A stretch of DNA of 64,000 nucleotides from the NCBI GenBank assembly GCA_029204225.1, contig CM055095.1, forward strand, positions 15,592,049 through 15,656,048, in the 5' to 3' direction. The notes under the pieces are model-generated. The model made no database searches. It had not been told where the DNA came from and worked only from the letters and a program-made list of their open reading frames with translations. The position numbers and the translations under genes were made by a program. This document shows, in pieces, positions 1-11,814 of this stretch. The stretch comes from Diphasiastrum complanatum (Eukaryota; Streptophyta; Lycopodiopsida; Lycopodiales; Lycopodiaceae). Numbering within the stretch: position 1 is the stretch's first letter; every line of letters starts with the position of its first letter.

Positions 1-602
1 GTCAATTCATGTCTAATCCTAGGATCTCTCATTGGAAAGCATTAAAAAGAGTGAGAGATATATTTAGGAAAGTTTAGTTCACATTTTATGTTATGATGGA
101 AATGCTATCAACCCACTCATCCTACTCCGACTCAGATTGGGGAGGAACAGTCTCTACTAGGAATCTACCTCTGGGTTCTGTTTATATATGGCAAGGGGAC
201 CGATTATGTGAAACTCGAGGAAGTAGAAATCAGTTGCACTTTTTTCGACCAAGGCAGAGTACATTGCAGCATGTCAAGCTTAAAAAGAAGCTGCATGGAT
301 CAGGTTGTTATTTCACAACTTACATCACACTCAGTTCAGTGCTACCACCATTCTATGTGACAATTTGAGTTGTATTTCACTGTCACCGAATCTCATATTT
401 CATGGCAAATCCAAGCACACAGAAATCCAGTATCATTTCATTTGGGATAAAGTTTTCTCAGGGTAAGTCATCCTTCAATGCTGCTCCACAACAGAAATGG
501 TCGCAAACATCTTCACCAAAGCGCTTCTCAGGATCAAGCATAGAAGTTCTTCAACATGCTGAACCTGACGAAGATACCAAGGCACCAACCGTGACCGGGG
601 AC
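1..602 (+). pseudogene. Ty1/copia RNase H tail, decayed
   Basis: This is the end of a Ty1/copia polyprotein, the ribonuclease H domain that removes RNA from the RNA-DNA hybrid. The reading is broken: the motif YSDSDWGGTVST appears near 125, but later conserved pieces (the HIEIQYHF-like stretch near 420-450 and the ADIFTKAL-like end near 500) lie in other frames. The DNA matches, in opposite orientation, the better preserved copy at 12430-13447; both share the stretch coding for the SNPRISHWKALKRV-like motif. It runs in from the left window edge and is followed by an LTR start at 603. It is non-functional. Confidence 0.8.
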
Positions 603-745
603 TGTTGGAAATTAAGCCCACAGTTGTCTCCTTGGAATCACAACTCCAATAGCCAATTTATTTGAAGAACATCTACAATGGGCTTCCGGCTGATCTCCAG
701 CAAAGGGTAACCAATCCTATCATAATTTCAAGTTCAGACATTAGG
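603..745 (+). repeat. Start of a 3' LTR of the same copia family
   Basis: The sequence begins TGTTGGAAATTAAGCCCACA, and the same start (TGTTGC...) is found at 20755, the beginning of a full LTR. A second stretch, 651-740, matches 20926-21002 closely. The LTR is cut off near 745, where unrelated transposon-like sequence begins. The stretch between the two matching parts is shortened relative to the 20.7 kb copy. Confidence 0.65.
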
Positions 746-778
746 GGAAATATGGGCTCAAAATGGGCCCTTTAATAC

Positions 779-3400
779 ATGATTGTAGCTTTAACAATGG
801 CAATGTTCCATTTGCATATTGCTCTTCCGATAAAATGCACTCCAATTATTAAGAAAAATACGAAAGTTGTAGAGAATGCTGCTGCAATAGTTAGAGAATT
901 GAGAATGAATAATCATATGAATATAGATTTGTGGGTGGATGGATCAATTTATCCTAATGATCCAGCTACCAATTTGTGTCCAGATTCTAAGTCCGTAACT
1001 CATCTTCTCAGATATGTATGTGAAGGAAATAGCAAATTACTTGGATATTGTCAAAGGTTGCGTGATATTGGAATGCATAGCATATCTTGTCTTAATCAAC
1101 AATTACTGTTTGCTAATCAACAATTGCAAAGTGCAAATCAACAATTGCGTCATTATGTGCAACACACTAGTGCGAAAACAATGCACTCAAGAATGCTATG
1201 TCAGAGTTGAATTCTACTGTCACTACTCTTTGGGGATCAAATCAAGAAATGTTAGAATCCATGGAAAAGTTGCGATTTGAGAGTTTCAAATCTACTATTG
1301 ATATAAAAATTATCAATAAGACAATGACGAAGAGGAAAAGAAAGAGAGTACCGATATTGATGACTTATCTACACATAGTGACAGTCAGAAAAAAAAAAAT
1401 TTGAGCATTCAAGTATGTTGTCATATAAGCTGTTTATTTGATTTGTATATGTCATTTAAGTTTGATTTGCACTTGATAACATGGATTATTTATTTATTAA
1501 ACATAATTTGAGCTTCATATGTTTGTTGCAGATCATGTTTGGTGGCAAAGAACTATATAACAGATCGTTCATGCATTGGATCGTCTTTAAGTCATGTTTT
1601 ACCAAGAAAGTCAGCAAAGGAAATGATAAAAAATGCTCAGTTTGAAAAAATGAAAAATGAAATTGTAGAGACTGTTTTGATTAAGGTTCAATCATACTTG
1701 GATGCGAATGTAATACAAGGTGCATGTGATGTATCTGGAATTAGCAAAAATGCTTATTCTACTTTTTTTAGAATAGTTAAAGAAGCTTTTTCCCAAGTGA
1801 TGTTGTAGAAAATTTATCTTTCGCGTCCATATCGGGTAAGATTAGCTAGAAATTTTTATAATAACGAAATGTTCAAAATAGTTGGCCAACCACTTCATAT
1901 AACTGAATTATACAAATCGGAATATGGTGAGCTCGATTACAAGGATTGCAATAATATTTTTCTTGATATTGAAAATGTTCTAAAATACATTATTCGATTC
2001 TATAAACTAGACGAACATCAAGTAAATGGAAAGATCATTATTGTAATAAGATTGGATGAATATGAAATCATCAAGGGTCAGAAGTTGGAACAAGTGAGTG
2101 TCGCTTTGATGAACAAAATTTCAGATACAAATGATCGAACGTTTAGTGTTCAATCAGAAAATCACATACGGTGGTTGGCGGCATTCTAGGTATGCATTTC
2201 AATTTTCATTTAGAATATCTTTATTAACAATTCATACCTTGCCAGTTTTTATTGACATGTCATGCATTACTTGTTTCTCTACAGGTCTTGAAAGAGGACC
2301 ATAAAATACTTTCATGGATATTTTCAAGAAATTATGGCGAGATTATAAGGACACATTTGAAGGGTGAGAAATTTACAGTCGAAAACCATGGAAGTTTTCA
2401 AATTCAATGGCAACTTGCAGGGGATTTAAAAACATTAAAATGTATGTATAATTTCTCTCATGGGACAACCATGTCTTTATTGCATGAAGGATTGCTACAA
2501 TATGAATTTGGGACGATCAACAAACACTAGCCCAACACGAGAAGCTGAAGACCCAAATATGAAAAGTGTTCTGCCAATTCCATTAAAATATGTTCACATA
2601 TGCACATTGCATGCTGAGGTTCGTATTATTGAAAAACTTATTTACCTGCATATTCTACTAGCATGGAATCATAAATTGGAGTCTGTGGCAAAGTAGCAAT
2701 TAGGGGGTTGGAAATAGTTCTGTCAAATGCAGGACTACATAAAGGGAATGTCACGATTGAAAAAAGTGACAGACTCTCCGGGAAAAAAGGAAACGTTCCT
2801 AATAAGCCATCAATTGGAGGTGCTAAAGCAAGAAGATTCTTATCCAATCACACATGCAAAGAATCAAGTGTCAGATACGAAATTTGGAGAGAAATTGTTC
2901 AAGCCACACGAACACGAGAAGGAAGTAATCGAGTGAAAAAGGGACAAGTGTGGACCAACTTAGACAAACTCATAGGTGCTATCAGGAAAGAAAACCTATC
3001 ATCAGAAGATATGAGGACTTTGCAAAATCATTGCACCACATTTGTAAAATCTGTACATGATTGTTGGGGAAAAGACAACGTTACTCATTACATGGTGCTG
3101 ATCTATATCATTTTCTGGTACTTTTCTCATTCAGGTTTATATTTTTTTCTACTGATTTAACTAATCAAAACTATTGTTTGCAGCACATTCTTCTTCATCA
3201 TGCAACTTATTTTGCAAAGGAATATGAGATCTTCAGTATCTGGTCATGACAAGGCATGGAAAAATCTCATTGGCAAGCAAGGGGAGCATTTCATAGAGCA
3301 ATAAACCATGGAGGACACAATTCAAGAAATAAATATTTAGTTCAACTTTTTCAGTGGATTTATAGAAGAGCACAATTTAGATATCAAGCTAAAAACTCAC
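779..3400 (+). pseudogene. Unrecognised multi-exon transposon-like gene (gene A)
   Basis: I do not recognise this family. Four exons can be read: about 779-1412, 1532-2189, 2285-3094 and 3184 to about 3400, joined by introns with GT...AG ends (GTATGTTG...TTGCAG, GTATGCAT...CTACAG, GTGCTGAT...TTGCAG). The protein has a Q/N-rich part, an acidic stretch near 1320-1400, then blocks such as VIRLDEYEIIKGQKLE, LKTLKCMYNFSHG, KYVHICTLHAEVRI, NVPNKPSIGGAKA, VTHYM joined to HILLHHATYF, and QGMEKSHWQARGAF. Decay is clear. Exon 2 ends in TAG exactly where CAG before GTATGC would be expected, a TGA lies at 3247-3249, and frameshifts occur near 1200, 1320 and 1600. Conserved H, C and charged blocks suggest a transposase-like or other selfish-element protein, but no catalytic triad was identified. 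It faces gene B tail to tail. Confidence 0.55.
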
Positions 3401-3532
3401 CAAGTATTACAATATTTCAAAAGGCACTCAAATTCATTACAAGAAAAATCCTTGTAATACATCAAAAATCTATTACAAAAAACTATTTAATTATCATCAT
3501 CATCCTCTTCAAGATTCAGGCGGATGGTATTG

Positions 3533-4989
3533 TCATGAAGGAATAATCTCATATAGATCCAAAAATTCTAATTTTTTTCTCTTGCTCATATCAATGTAAT
3601 CCGAATAAAGGGCCATTGCAGATGATCTTTTCGTAGTCTCATTGGGAGTATAACCCAATATCTTAATAGCCAAATCTCTTTTCACAAAAATTGTTCTGTA
3701 TGTTCCTCTTTCGTACTTATGGCCTCCTAAACAAACTGATAATGATTTGATGGCCATAATGACAGTGGTTGCATATGGATTAAAAGATGAATGATATATA
3801 CAAATCTCATTATTTTGAAAGTGTTTCAAATAATGAGATAGAGACACATCTTTTCTCCAGGCTGATACACCATGGACGCCTCCATGTCTCATACCAAAGG
3901 CATTTATTTCAATATCATCCTGTAAACGAGAAAATAAAATAAATTTAGAATTATACGTAACACTGCAATCTCAATAAGAAAACTGAACAATATCAATACC
4001 AATATAATATCTACGTACCATATCATAATCATCGTAATCAACGACGTTTGCTTTGTTAATGTCATGTCCTCCAATGGCCTCTACATTTCTAGAGGGGATA
4101 TATCCAGGCCTTGGGGGATATTTTTTTTGGAATCCAAAAATTTCTCCTCTGTAGGCAAAGTTTTTTCATAGGCTTTAGATTTTTCAATGGCCTCCAGAGC
4201 ACCAAATTTCCAATTGCCATCTTTATTATAATCTGTCTCACTTTCAAGGTCATCATATGAGTAATCAACAATGTCAGAAAATTCAGATAAATTTTGAGCG
4301 AAAATTGAGAGGATTTCATCCTCTCTCAAATTCAAAACATCTTCTATATCATTAAATGAAATATAACTTTCATTATTTATAAAATATAAGGGAACATCGA
4401 GTTGAGTTAATTGATTAACAAGAGTTGTAGATGGAAGAGAATCCGAGAAGATTATAGAATGAGGGAGAGTTTTTTGATAATTCAAAGCCATAGATGCTTC
4501 AGCTTCAATCCCTATATCAGTATCTGCATCATCTACATCAATTGGAGCAGGTGCAGATGCTTTGATCAATAGAACAGTTGAAGATTCAACAGAATCATCA
4601 TCTGGAATTTCAGCATATATGTAAAAGACAAAAGCCATTCATTTGGTTATAAGACGACATATTCTTTTGTGGATATCACAATATACATTTCTTTTAAAAT
4701 GGTCATGCAAGTTAGAGTACTTTCTATTGTGTTTATGCCTGAGAGGATGGTTGGGAATGCACAAGGTCCTGAAAATGAACGAAACAAAAATTGTCTATAT
4801 CCAAAACAGGAGTACTGATAATCTGAGAAAATCATCAAGATAAGAAATTAAACTATAACAATTCTCATAAACTAGCTTATCGATATCGAAGGGAGCAAAA
4901 AAAATACTAGTAAAATACTCTAATTTCTCAGATGGAATGTCACTGGCATTAAAAAAATCAAGAAGTTTGTCCTTAGAGGAACTAGCCAT
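3533..4989 (-). pseudogene. Unrecognised spliced gene (gene B), copy 1
   Basis: Three exons are readable on the minus strand. Exon 1 is 4989 to about 4816 and begins MASSSKDKLLDFFNAS, a compact helical start. Exon 2 is about 4601-4019; exon 3 is 3919-3533. The second intron is clean (ATG|GTACGTAG ... GTTTACAG|GATGAT) and joins in phase. The phase of the first junction is not resolved. Exon 2 carries an acidic segment and EDEILSIFAQNLSEFSDIVD. It appears to shift frame near a T-run at about 4121-4128, after which VEAIGGHDINKANVVDYDD reads in another frame. Exon 3 holds SLSHYLKHFQNNEICIYHSS, TTVIMAIKSLSVCLGGHKYE and IFVKRDLAIKILGY. The same blocks occur at 54720-55477, so the protein was under selection. 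Function is unknown. The tail-to-tail position with gene A suggests both belong to one element. Confidence 0.55.
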
Positions 4990-5570
4990 ATTGAACCTGA
5001 TATCGGTTCAATGCGATAGAATGATATCGGTAGAGGACAGAACAAAAGTGCGCACGTTGATTCGATATTGCTAGGACGAGATTGAAATTTTCTGCGAGAA
5101 CACGTCAGAAGTGGGTGATATCGATTCAGCGCGTCTGAATGAATCCGACCATGCAATGTTTAGGGAGGCGCACGTCGATTCGATATCATGAGACTAGTGA
5201 GTTCAAAATAAAAGATCATGGAATCAAAATATGACAAGTGGTGCCCATATTTATAGGCAACTCATGTTGATCATAGCCATACATTTTTCAAGTAACGAAT
5301 TGAGAAACACAACCTATATCTATCCACCAATCAGAGTGAGACAAATTTGTACCTACACCGGAATACATTAACTAGTCTATCACTAGATTCAAAGAATCAT
5401 CATTAGCTTTGAACCTAGAATCAGTACCTATGAAAGATTCAACTAGTTTCATCACATTTTGCAATATTTTCATATTTGGCATATTGAGGCCAAAACTTGT
5501 TTTAGACTTAGAGGTTGACTTTTCAAAGTTCATTACTCTAAATTTCATTTGAATAAACACTTTTTGAAAG
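4990..5570. other. Region without a recognisable gene
   Basis: This stretch lies upstream of gene B. Two related segments of roughly 20 bases, starting GCGCACGT(T/C)GATTCGATAT at 5051 and 5169, recur here and could be part of a terminal or promoter repeat of the gene A/B element. No terminal inverted repeat matching the region before 779 was found by eye. Confidence 0.4.
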
Positions 5571-6077
5571 TGTGGGAAAGATAGAATGCGAGTTTGAGTA
5601 GATTCAATTTGAATAAGTTGGGTACATTGAATCTAGACCAAAATTGGTAGGGTTAGCATTTTGGTGGGAAAGCCAAGTGGCCAAATAGGGTTTGGACCTA
5701 CTATAAAAGGATGTAACTTGTGGAGAGAGTCATCTTCTCTCTTCTCTATCTCATTTCATGCTTATACATGGTTCTCTTGGGTCCTACTATCCATTGGTGC
5801 ACTATCTTGGTGATTGCTTGCAATTATATGTGTAGAATGATCTATATTTGTTATTTTTGGATCCACACGTGTGAAATACAGTAGCTTGCTAGTTTTGTAT
5901 GGAAAGCAGCAGTACATAATCATTTCATTCAAGTTTGATCAAGTTCTATTAGTGTTTGCATCTCAAATTGCGTGTAGATGCTGATTTTTCTACATTGGTG
6001 AAATTGGTAGTGTATTTCTCTTTCTAACCAAAGATCATTCAAGTAGATTGGATCTTAAGGATCTGAAATCTTTCACA
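5571..6077 (+). repeat. Candidate copia 5' LTR
   Basis: The stretch begins TGTGGGAAAG and ends CACA immediately before a primer-binding site at 6078. It contains a TATA-like CTATAAAAGG at about 5700, suited to LTR-driven transcription. No matching 3' LTR was identified, so the left boundary is a guess from the TG start. Confidence 0.5.
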
Positions 6078-6089
6078 TGGTATCAGAGC
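6078..6089 (+). other. Primer-binding site, initiator-Met tRNA type
   Basis: The bases TGGTATCAGAGC follow the candidate LTR end directly. This is the usual minus-strand primer site of plant Ty1/copia elements and fixes the plus orientation of the element. Confidence 0.8.
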
Positions 6090-6677
6090 TTGTGTTTCAG
6101 GTTATGAAGGAGAAAATCAGATCTATCAATGATTTGGTGAAGATATCAAGTCTAGAGCATGCTAGAGAGGATTCTACACCAAAATCGGATTTTTTGCTTT
6201 TGTAGATTGGATCTTTTGTAGATCAAAACACTAAATAGGTCAATATACTTGTTCAATTCCGTTTTTTGAATTCACATGCTGGATTTGGCCAATTTTTGGA
6301 TCATTGGTTCAGCCTAAGTGGTGGCTTATAGATTGCATATCAAATTTTCAGCATTTGCATGTAGATTTGGAATAGTCAATTTTTTGTGATTTTGTCAAAA
6401 CCCTAATTTTGATTGGATCTCTAGATAGTGAGGTTGCTGGACTTCATTTGAGTGTGTTTCAATCTTAGGAAGTGGCAAAAGTCATTAGATTGAGGATAGA
6501 TCATAGGTTGATCAAGATTCCATGATTCTATGTGTTGATTTACTTGGATAAGTGCTAGAAGAGAATTTGTGAGATAGTTTCAAATCTTGGTGATTTCTTT
6601 TGAATGCATTTGTTGTTGTTCAAAGGAGTGCTTTGTGCATTGAAACAGGTTGAAAGAGAAGATCAGGTCATTGCTAC

Positions 6678-6764
6678 ATGGCAACCTCAATTGGAGTCAT
6701 GTTGGAAGCCAATGATAGGCTTACCTCAAGTAACTATTCATTATGGAAAGTGAGGATGGAAATT
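6678..6764 (+). pseudogene. Copia gag N-terminus, truncated
   Basis: An ATG at 6678 opens a short frame containing LEANDRLTSSNYSLWKVRME, the typical start of Ty1/copia Gag, which forms the particle shell. It stops after about 28 codons, where the sequence changes to LTR-derived repeat. It lies 600 bases after the primer site, as expected for a leader plus gag. The remainder of this element is missing or displaced. Confidence 0.7.
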
Positions 6765-6774
6765 AATTGCTGAT

Positions 6775-7145
6775 AAGCGGCGTCAATCGTCATAAACAGT
6801 TTGTCTACATGAATGAGCGAAAACTGTCACTTTGCAAAAATGAATGTAAACTGCCATCAGGGAAAAGCGAAAATGCCGAAGTGAGAGAAAATTCCGAAGG
6901 GCGAAAAATACGAAGGTCTTTAGTAAAGTCATTTTCTTAATTTTAGGGCACCTTGAAAAATGCGAAAAATGCGACACTGCATTTTTACTCGAAATTCCTG
7001 ACAGGCGAAAAATGCGAAAAAAAGCGACACTGTTGTCAAACTCCATGTATTTCTGCAGACTGTCTAAAAACACTTGTAATTTTGCAGACTGTGCAAAACA
7101 CAGGAAAATCCACAGAATTGGATAAACAGTTGGATGGAGATTAAA
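6775..7145. repeat. Fragment resembling the 20.7-22 kb copia LTR
   Basis: Phrases such as GAGAGAAAATTCCGAAGG, GCGAAAAATGCGAAAA and TTTCTGCAGACTGT recur in the LTR at 20755-21983 (around 21060-21260), in rearranged order. I read it as a degraded LTR piece that truncates the gag at 6764. It has no coding content. Confidence 0.4.
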
Positions 7146-7154
7146 AATGATTAA

Positions 7155-7818
7155 TCAATTAGTAGGAAGGAGAATAATCCAATAGTTTCCACCTTTGAAA
7201 TCTCTGTAAAATAGCAGCAAACATGTAACAAATGAAAGTGATGAATGCTTGCTTGCATGTCTTCCCCATATTTCACTTCTTGTGAAGTGTATGTGTTGAA
7301 ATCCACCATGAATAGCTTCCATTGCCTTCTTCCCATGAAGAACCATCAAGCTTTGGAAATCCATGAGTAAAAGAGTACAACAATGATGCTAAGCCAGCTC
7401 CATAAGACTCCTCATAACTAGTAGGTAGCACTAGTCCTTCTTCAAGATCCATTGGATACAAAAAGATGATCATAGATTCACCAAATTTTGACAATTTCCA
7501 CACATTGATATAACATAGCTCAAACATAAAGTTAGATGAGTAAAGTAGGTTTGAACAAGACATCCTTGTTGTTCCTTTGCCTTTACTCGAGTATTCAATA
7601 ACCTGCAAAAACATATCCCTAGTGCCTTGGCCATTTGATTCTTCTTTGATGCTCTTGACTAGCTCCAAATTGCCAATTTCCAATTGGTGTGACATGAAGC
7701 TCATTAAGATCAATCTCTTGATCTTCCTCTTGACCATCAAAACCATTGACCAAAACCTGTTTTCCAGAACCATAAATGACATCCATTTCATGAAGACAAC
7801 CATCCATATGCATAACAT
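7155..7818 (-). CDS. Unrecognised ORF, possibly gene fragment
   Basis: Overlapping open frames on the minus strand cover this stretch; the longest, 7273-7818, is 181 residues. It includes ELCYINVWKLSKFGESMIIF and DLEEGLVLPTSYEESYGAGL, which look protein-like but match no family I know. A second frame at 7619-7813 reads QEEDQEIDLNELHVTPIGNW, so a frameshift within one ancestral frame is plausible. There is no clear promoter or splice evidence. It sits between LTR debris and a gypsy relic and may be part of a retroelement or a captured gene. Confidence that it is real coding sequence is low. Confidence 0.25.
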
Positions 7819-7859
7819 TATCTACATAAGAAGATGTCCCAAAACATGACTTTCTAACA

Positions 7860-8157
7860 CCTCACTAGGTTCCATACCTCCGACCAAGTCATAGACACCT
7901 ATCTGCCCTTATCCAAGGACACAAGTACCTTAATCTAAAGTCACATACCCTTAATCCTAAGGGAACCCCTTATCCAAGGATAACTTGATTCCATACCTCC
8001 GACCAAGGTATAATCACTTGCCTACGCTTATCCAAAGGCACCTACCCTTAATCCTAAGGGTACGTCCTTATCCAAGGATAACTTGCCATTTAGCCCCCAG
8101 CACTAAATGGACATATAGGAGTCATTGAAGTACTACTAGTTACATAGGTATGTAACA
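7860..8157 (-). repeat. 3' LTR of a gypsy relic, with tandem duplication
   Basis: On the minus strand the LTR starts TGTTACATAC at 8157, next to a pyrimidine tract (8158-8170, TTCCTTCCCCCTA) that is the polypurine tract of the gypsy relic to its right. Inside the LTR a unit of about 115 bases is duplicated: TTCCATACCTCCGACCAA occurs at about 7870 and 7990, and ATCCAAGGATAACTTG follows each copy. The left end is not defined. Confidence 0.55.
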
Positions 8158-8170
8158 TTCCTTCCCCCTA

Positions 8171-10076
8171 AACTTAATTTTTTTCTTGTAGGGAAAATTT
8201 TGGGAAATTCTTCTGAAGATCAGCCTCCCTCTTCTTCTGATTTGCCCCTCCACCTGACTAAAATTTCCCGAAGCACTCTATTCCTTAGAGTTTTCTGCCA
8301 ACTATTAACAATCGCCTCGGGTTTAGGTGGTCCACTCGTGGACTCATCACGAAGAACCTCCACTAGATCTTCCACAGGGACCAGAGTTTTCCCAACCCCC
8401 AACAAGGGTTTCAACTTACTAACGTGGAAACAAGATGAATTCCAATGTTAGTTGGAAGGTCTAGTTTGTATGCGACCTTGTTTATCACTTGGATAACCTT
8501 AAAAGGACCGCAATACCTAGACACCAACTTTGCACACTTAATAGCTTTCAAGCCCCTAGAGTGACTAGGAAACCTCAAAAACACTCAATCGTTGACCAAG
8601 AATACCTTGTGCTTCCGAGATAGATCAGCATAGTGTCTTGTCCTGTCTTGGGCACTTCTTATGCTATCTTTAGCCAGCTGTAACATTTCTTGCATATCTA
8701 CAAGGAAATCAGCTGCGGCTTGCACCCTAAGGTTTTTCATGTCAACACTAATCGGTGATCGAGGTTAATAACATAAGATTGAAAAGGCTGAATCCAATCA
8801 CTGAATGTTTTGCACTATTATATGCAAATTCCACCAATGGAAGGTAATTTTCCAATCAGACTGCCAATGGCCCACATATGCTCGCAGCATATCCTCCATC
8901 ATCTGATTGGTCCTTTTCGTTTGACCGTCTGATTTCGAATGATCTGTAGAACTCATACTTAAAGTCATTTCCAACTTTTCAAATACTGCTTGCCAAAAAT
9001 TCCCAGTGAATTTTGGGTCACGGTCACTGACAATATCGCAAGGCAATTTGTATAGTCGAAAAAGTTTCTCAACAAATAGTTGAGCTAGTCCTGGAGCTTT
9101 AACAGTAGTTTTTGTTGGGATAAATTGAGCAAACTTCGTAAGTCTGTCAACAATGACCCAAACCAAATCGTGGCCCTTCCTTGTACATGGAAGCCCGACC
9201 ACAAAATCCATAGATATACTTTTCCACTTTTTGGTAGGAATTTCTAAAGGGATGTAATAGGCCACTAGCTTTTAGCCTCTCTGCTTTATTTAACTGGCAC
9301 TTAGCACATTTAAGTACATAGGCCTCTATTTGGCTTTTCATCTTAGGCCACCAAAATTGTCGTCGAACTAAGTCAAGTGTTCTTTGTATACCCGGATGTC
9401 CTGCGCATGGACTATCATGACACTCATGCCACTGTATCATTCTCCTGTACACACACCTTGCCTTTACGAAACAAAATCATGTTTCGAATAGCAAAATCCA
9501 TTTCAGTCTTTTCCTAGTTCGAGGAATCTTGCATACCTGAATCGACCTTAGAAAGTACTTGTTGCCAATGCTTTCTAAAAAAAAAGATCGGACTCATATA
9601 GTCCTTGGAGAGATTGAAACAACCTCGGTTCTATAACAATAAAGCATAACTGATTAATAATTGGTAAATGACTCAAAGCATCTGCTAGAGTATTTTGACT
9701 TCCTTTTCATAGAAAAGTCAAAGATTTGTATCAGCTCAGCCCATCTAGCTTGCTTCCTCTTTAAATCTGTAGCATCACAGAAATATCGAAGAGTCTGATG
9801 ATCCATCAAAACCTCAAATCTGGCACCATACAAATAATTTCACCAAATTTTCAAGGCAAACAGTTCCTTCTCATAGGTACAATACCTCGATTGAGCATGA
9901 TTGTGTTTCTTGCTTTCATAAGCAACAGGATGTCCATCCCGCATCAAAATAGCTCCAATAGCATAATCACTGGCATCGGTCCTAACCACAAAAGCCTTAT
10001 TAGGATTGCCAATGATTAGTATTGGTGATGAAGTGACACTTTTCTTAAGCAACTCAAAACAATTATTTATATTATT
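8171..10076 (-). pseudogene. Ty3/gypsy pol relic (RNase H, integrase, chromodomain end)
   Basis: Read right to left, the fragments are: RNase H (about 10040-9840, FVVRTDASDYAIGA and SRYCTYEKELFALK); the zinc-binding part of integrase (9452-9270, ECHDSPCAGHPGIQ and KCAKCQLNKAERLK); the integrase core (9265-8798, ISMDFVVGLPC, DIVSDRDPKFTGNFW, SDGQTKRTNQ); and a C-terminal stretch to about 8172 with SRYCGPFKV and an EILVRWRG piece typical of a chromodomain. The final catalytic Glu appears replaced (TKRTN where TERVN is usual). Frameshifts and stops separate the parts. The layout is that of a plant chromovirus, related to but much older than the element at 57881-64000. Its right end abuts a copia integrase in the opposite direction. 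Confidence 0.85.
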
Positions 10077-11800
10077 AAGAAGTGATAATGGAGGGGAGTA
10101 CATCTCCAATAGGATGAAATAGTTTTGTGAAACTAATGGCATTAGGAGAGTGTTTTCTTGCACAAATACTCCACAACAAAATGGAGTAGCTGAGAGAAAG
10201 AATACGACACTATGTGAGTGTGCTAAAGCTTTGAGATTAGATGCATCCCTTCCTATTTCATTTTGGGGAGAAGCTATTTTATGTGCAAACTTTCTATGCA
10301 ATAGAATGACTAATAGTGCCAATAAAGGACTTACACCTTATGAAGTATTGTATGGCAAAAAGCCAAATCTTAGTTGGTTATAGTGAGAAAAGTAAAGCTT
10401 ATAGGATATTTGATCCTATTACCAAGAAAGTTGTTGTAAGTAGAGATGTACTTTTTTAAGCATCTCTCCAAGCCAAAGAAAAGATGACTTCCAACAACAC
10501 TCAACTTGTCAAGGATCATGCTATGGCCGAGGAGGAGCTTCATGAAGATGAAGACCAAGTGGAACCTACTCTCAAAGTCCAAGGGTGCCAAGAAGATCAA
10601 CAAGGACAAGGATTGAGCCATCAAGGCTCACTTATAGTGACAAAGGGAGAAAGGGGAAGATTCTCAACTACTCAACTATTATACTTTCTTGACTACTATG
10701 CTTGAAGAACCAACTAGTTTTGAGGAAGCAAATAAGCATTCTTATCTTATTTCCATTGGATTTGTTGTATGTTTTTATGAACCATCATTGTACTACAAAT
10801 GTAATGATGGGAAGATCATTATCTTAGTTTTATATGTTGTTTTCATTATACTCACAGGAAATGATCTAGATGGCATCAAAGATGTAAAAATTTCCTTGTC
10901 TAGTGAATTTAGGAAGGTAGATCTAGGACTTCTAAAAGTTATACTTGGAATAGAAGTCACTAGAAGTAATGATTTTACTTTCATATGTCAATCTAAGTAT
11001 GCTAGATCAATCTTAGCAAAATTTGGCATGATTGATTGTAAAGGAGTTGAAACTCCCATGGAACTAAGTGTAAAAATTTCTGAGGGAAGTGATGAAGCAT
11101 CCTTTGAGGACATCACTACCCATAGAATGCTTATTGGTTCCTTGATATACTTAACCATCACTAGACCTGATCTTAGTTTTTGTGTTGGCAAATTGAGTCA
11201 ATACATGCAAAGTCCATTAATATGTCATTGGAAAAGTGCCAAAAGGGTGTTAAGGTACATCTCGGCTACAAAAGACTTTGGCATAGTTCATGAAAAGACT
11301 ACTATCTGTTTAAGAGCATATTCGGACTCAAGTTTTGTAGGTGACAAGATGGATAGAAGATCCATAAGTGCATTTGCTAATTCTTATGTGGAAGAGCTAT
11401 ATCTTGGCTTTCCAAAAAGCAAGATACCATCTCTCTTTCATCAACAGAATCCGAGTATAAAGCTATGACAACAACAACAAAGGAGGTTCTTTGGCTTAAA
11501 AGACTTTTGGAGGAGCTTCATGTGATCAAGGATGAAGACATTCCATGCATATATTGTGACAATCAAGCATCTCAACAACTTGCAAACAATCCAATCTTCC
11601 ATGCTCAAACAAAGCACATTGAGATTTCACATCATTTCGTGAGGGAGAAAGTACAAGCAAAGGAGATCAAGCTTATTCATGTTTCATCATCAGATTGCAT
11701 TGCTGATATACTCACCAAGGCATTGCCTAGAGATCCATTTGTAAAATTAAGATTGGCTCTTGGAGTTATAGATAGATCTATGCTAGATTTACCAAGCTAG
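10077..11800 (+). pseudogene. Ty1/copia integrase, RT and RNase H, broken
   Basis: The copia frame starts abruptly with SDNGGEYIS at about 10080 (integrase core), then TPQQNGVAERKN with the last catalytic Glu, then LTPYEVLYGKKP. An internal deletion removes most of the reverse transcriptase N-terminus. From 10689 the frame resumes with EPSLYYKCNDGKIIILVLYV; the catalytic YVDD is changed to YVVF. It continues through TITRPDLSFCVGKLSQYM and SDSSFVGDKMDRRS. After a frame change near 11400 the RNase H end (ADILTKALPRDPF) stops at 11800. It is followed by a short purine-rich stretch and a TG start at 11815. Confidence 0.85.
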
Positions 11801-11814
11801 ATTTTTGAGGATGG

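Noticed and set aside
3533-3919. Gene B exon 3 as a BEN domain
   Set aside because: A general resemblance of helix pattern was considered, but I could not place the conserved residues of that domain, so no assignment is made.
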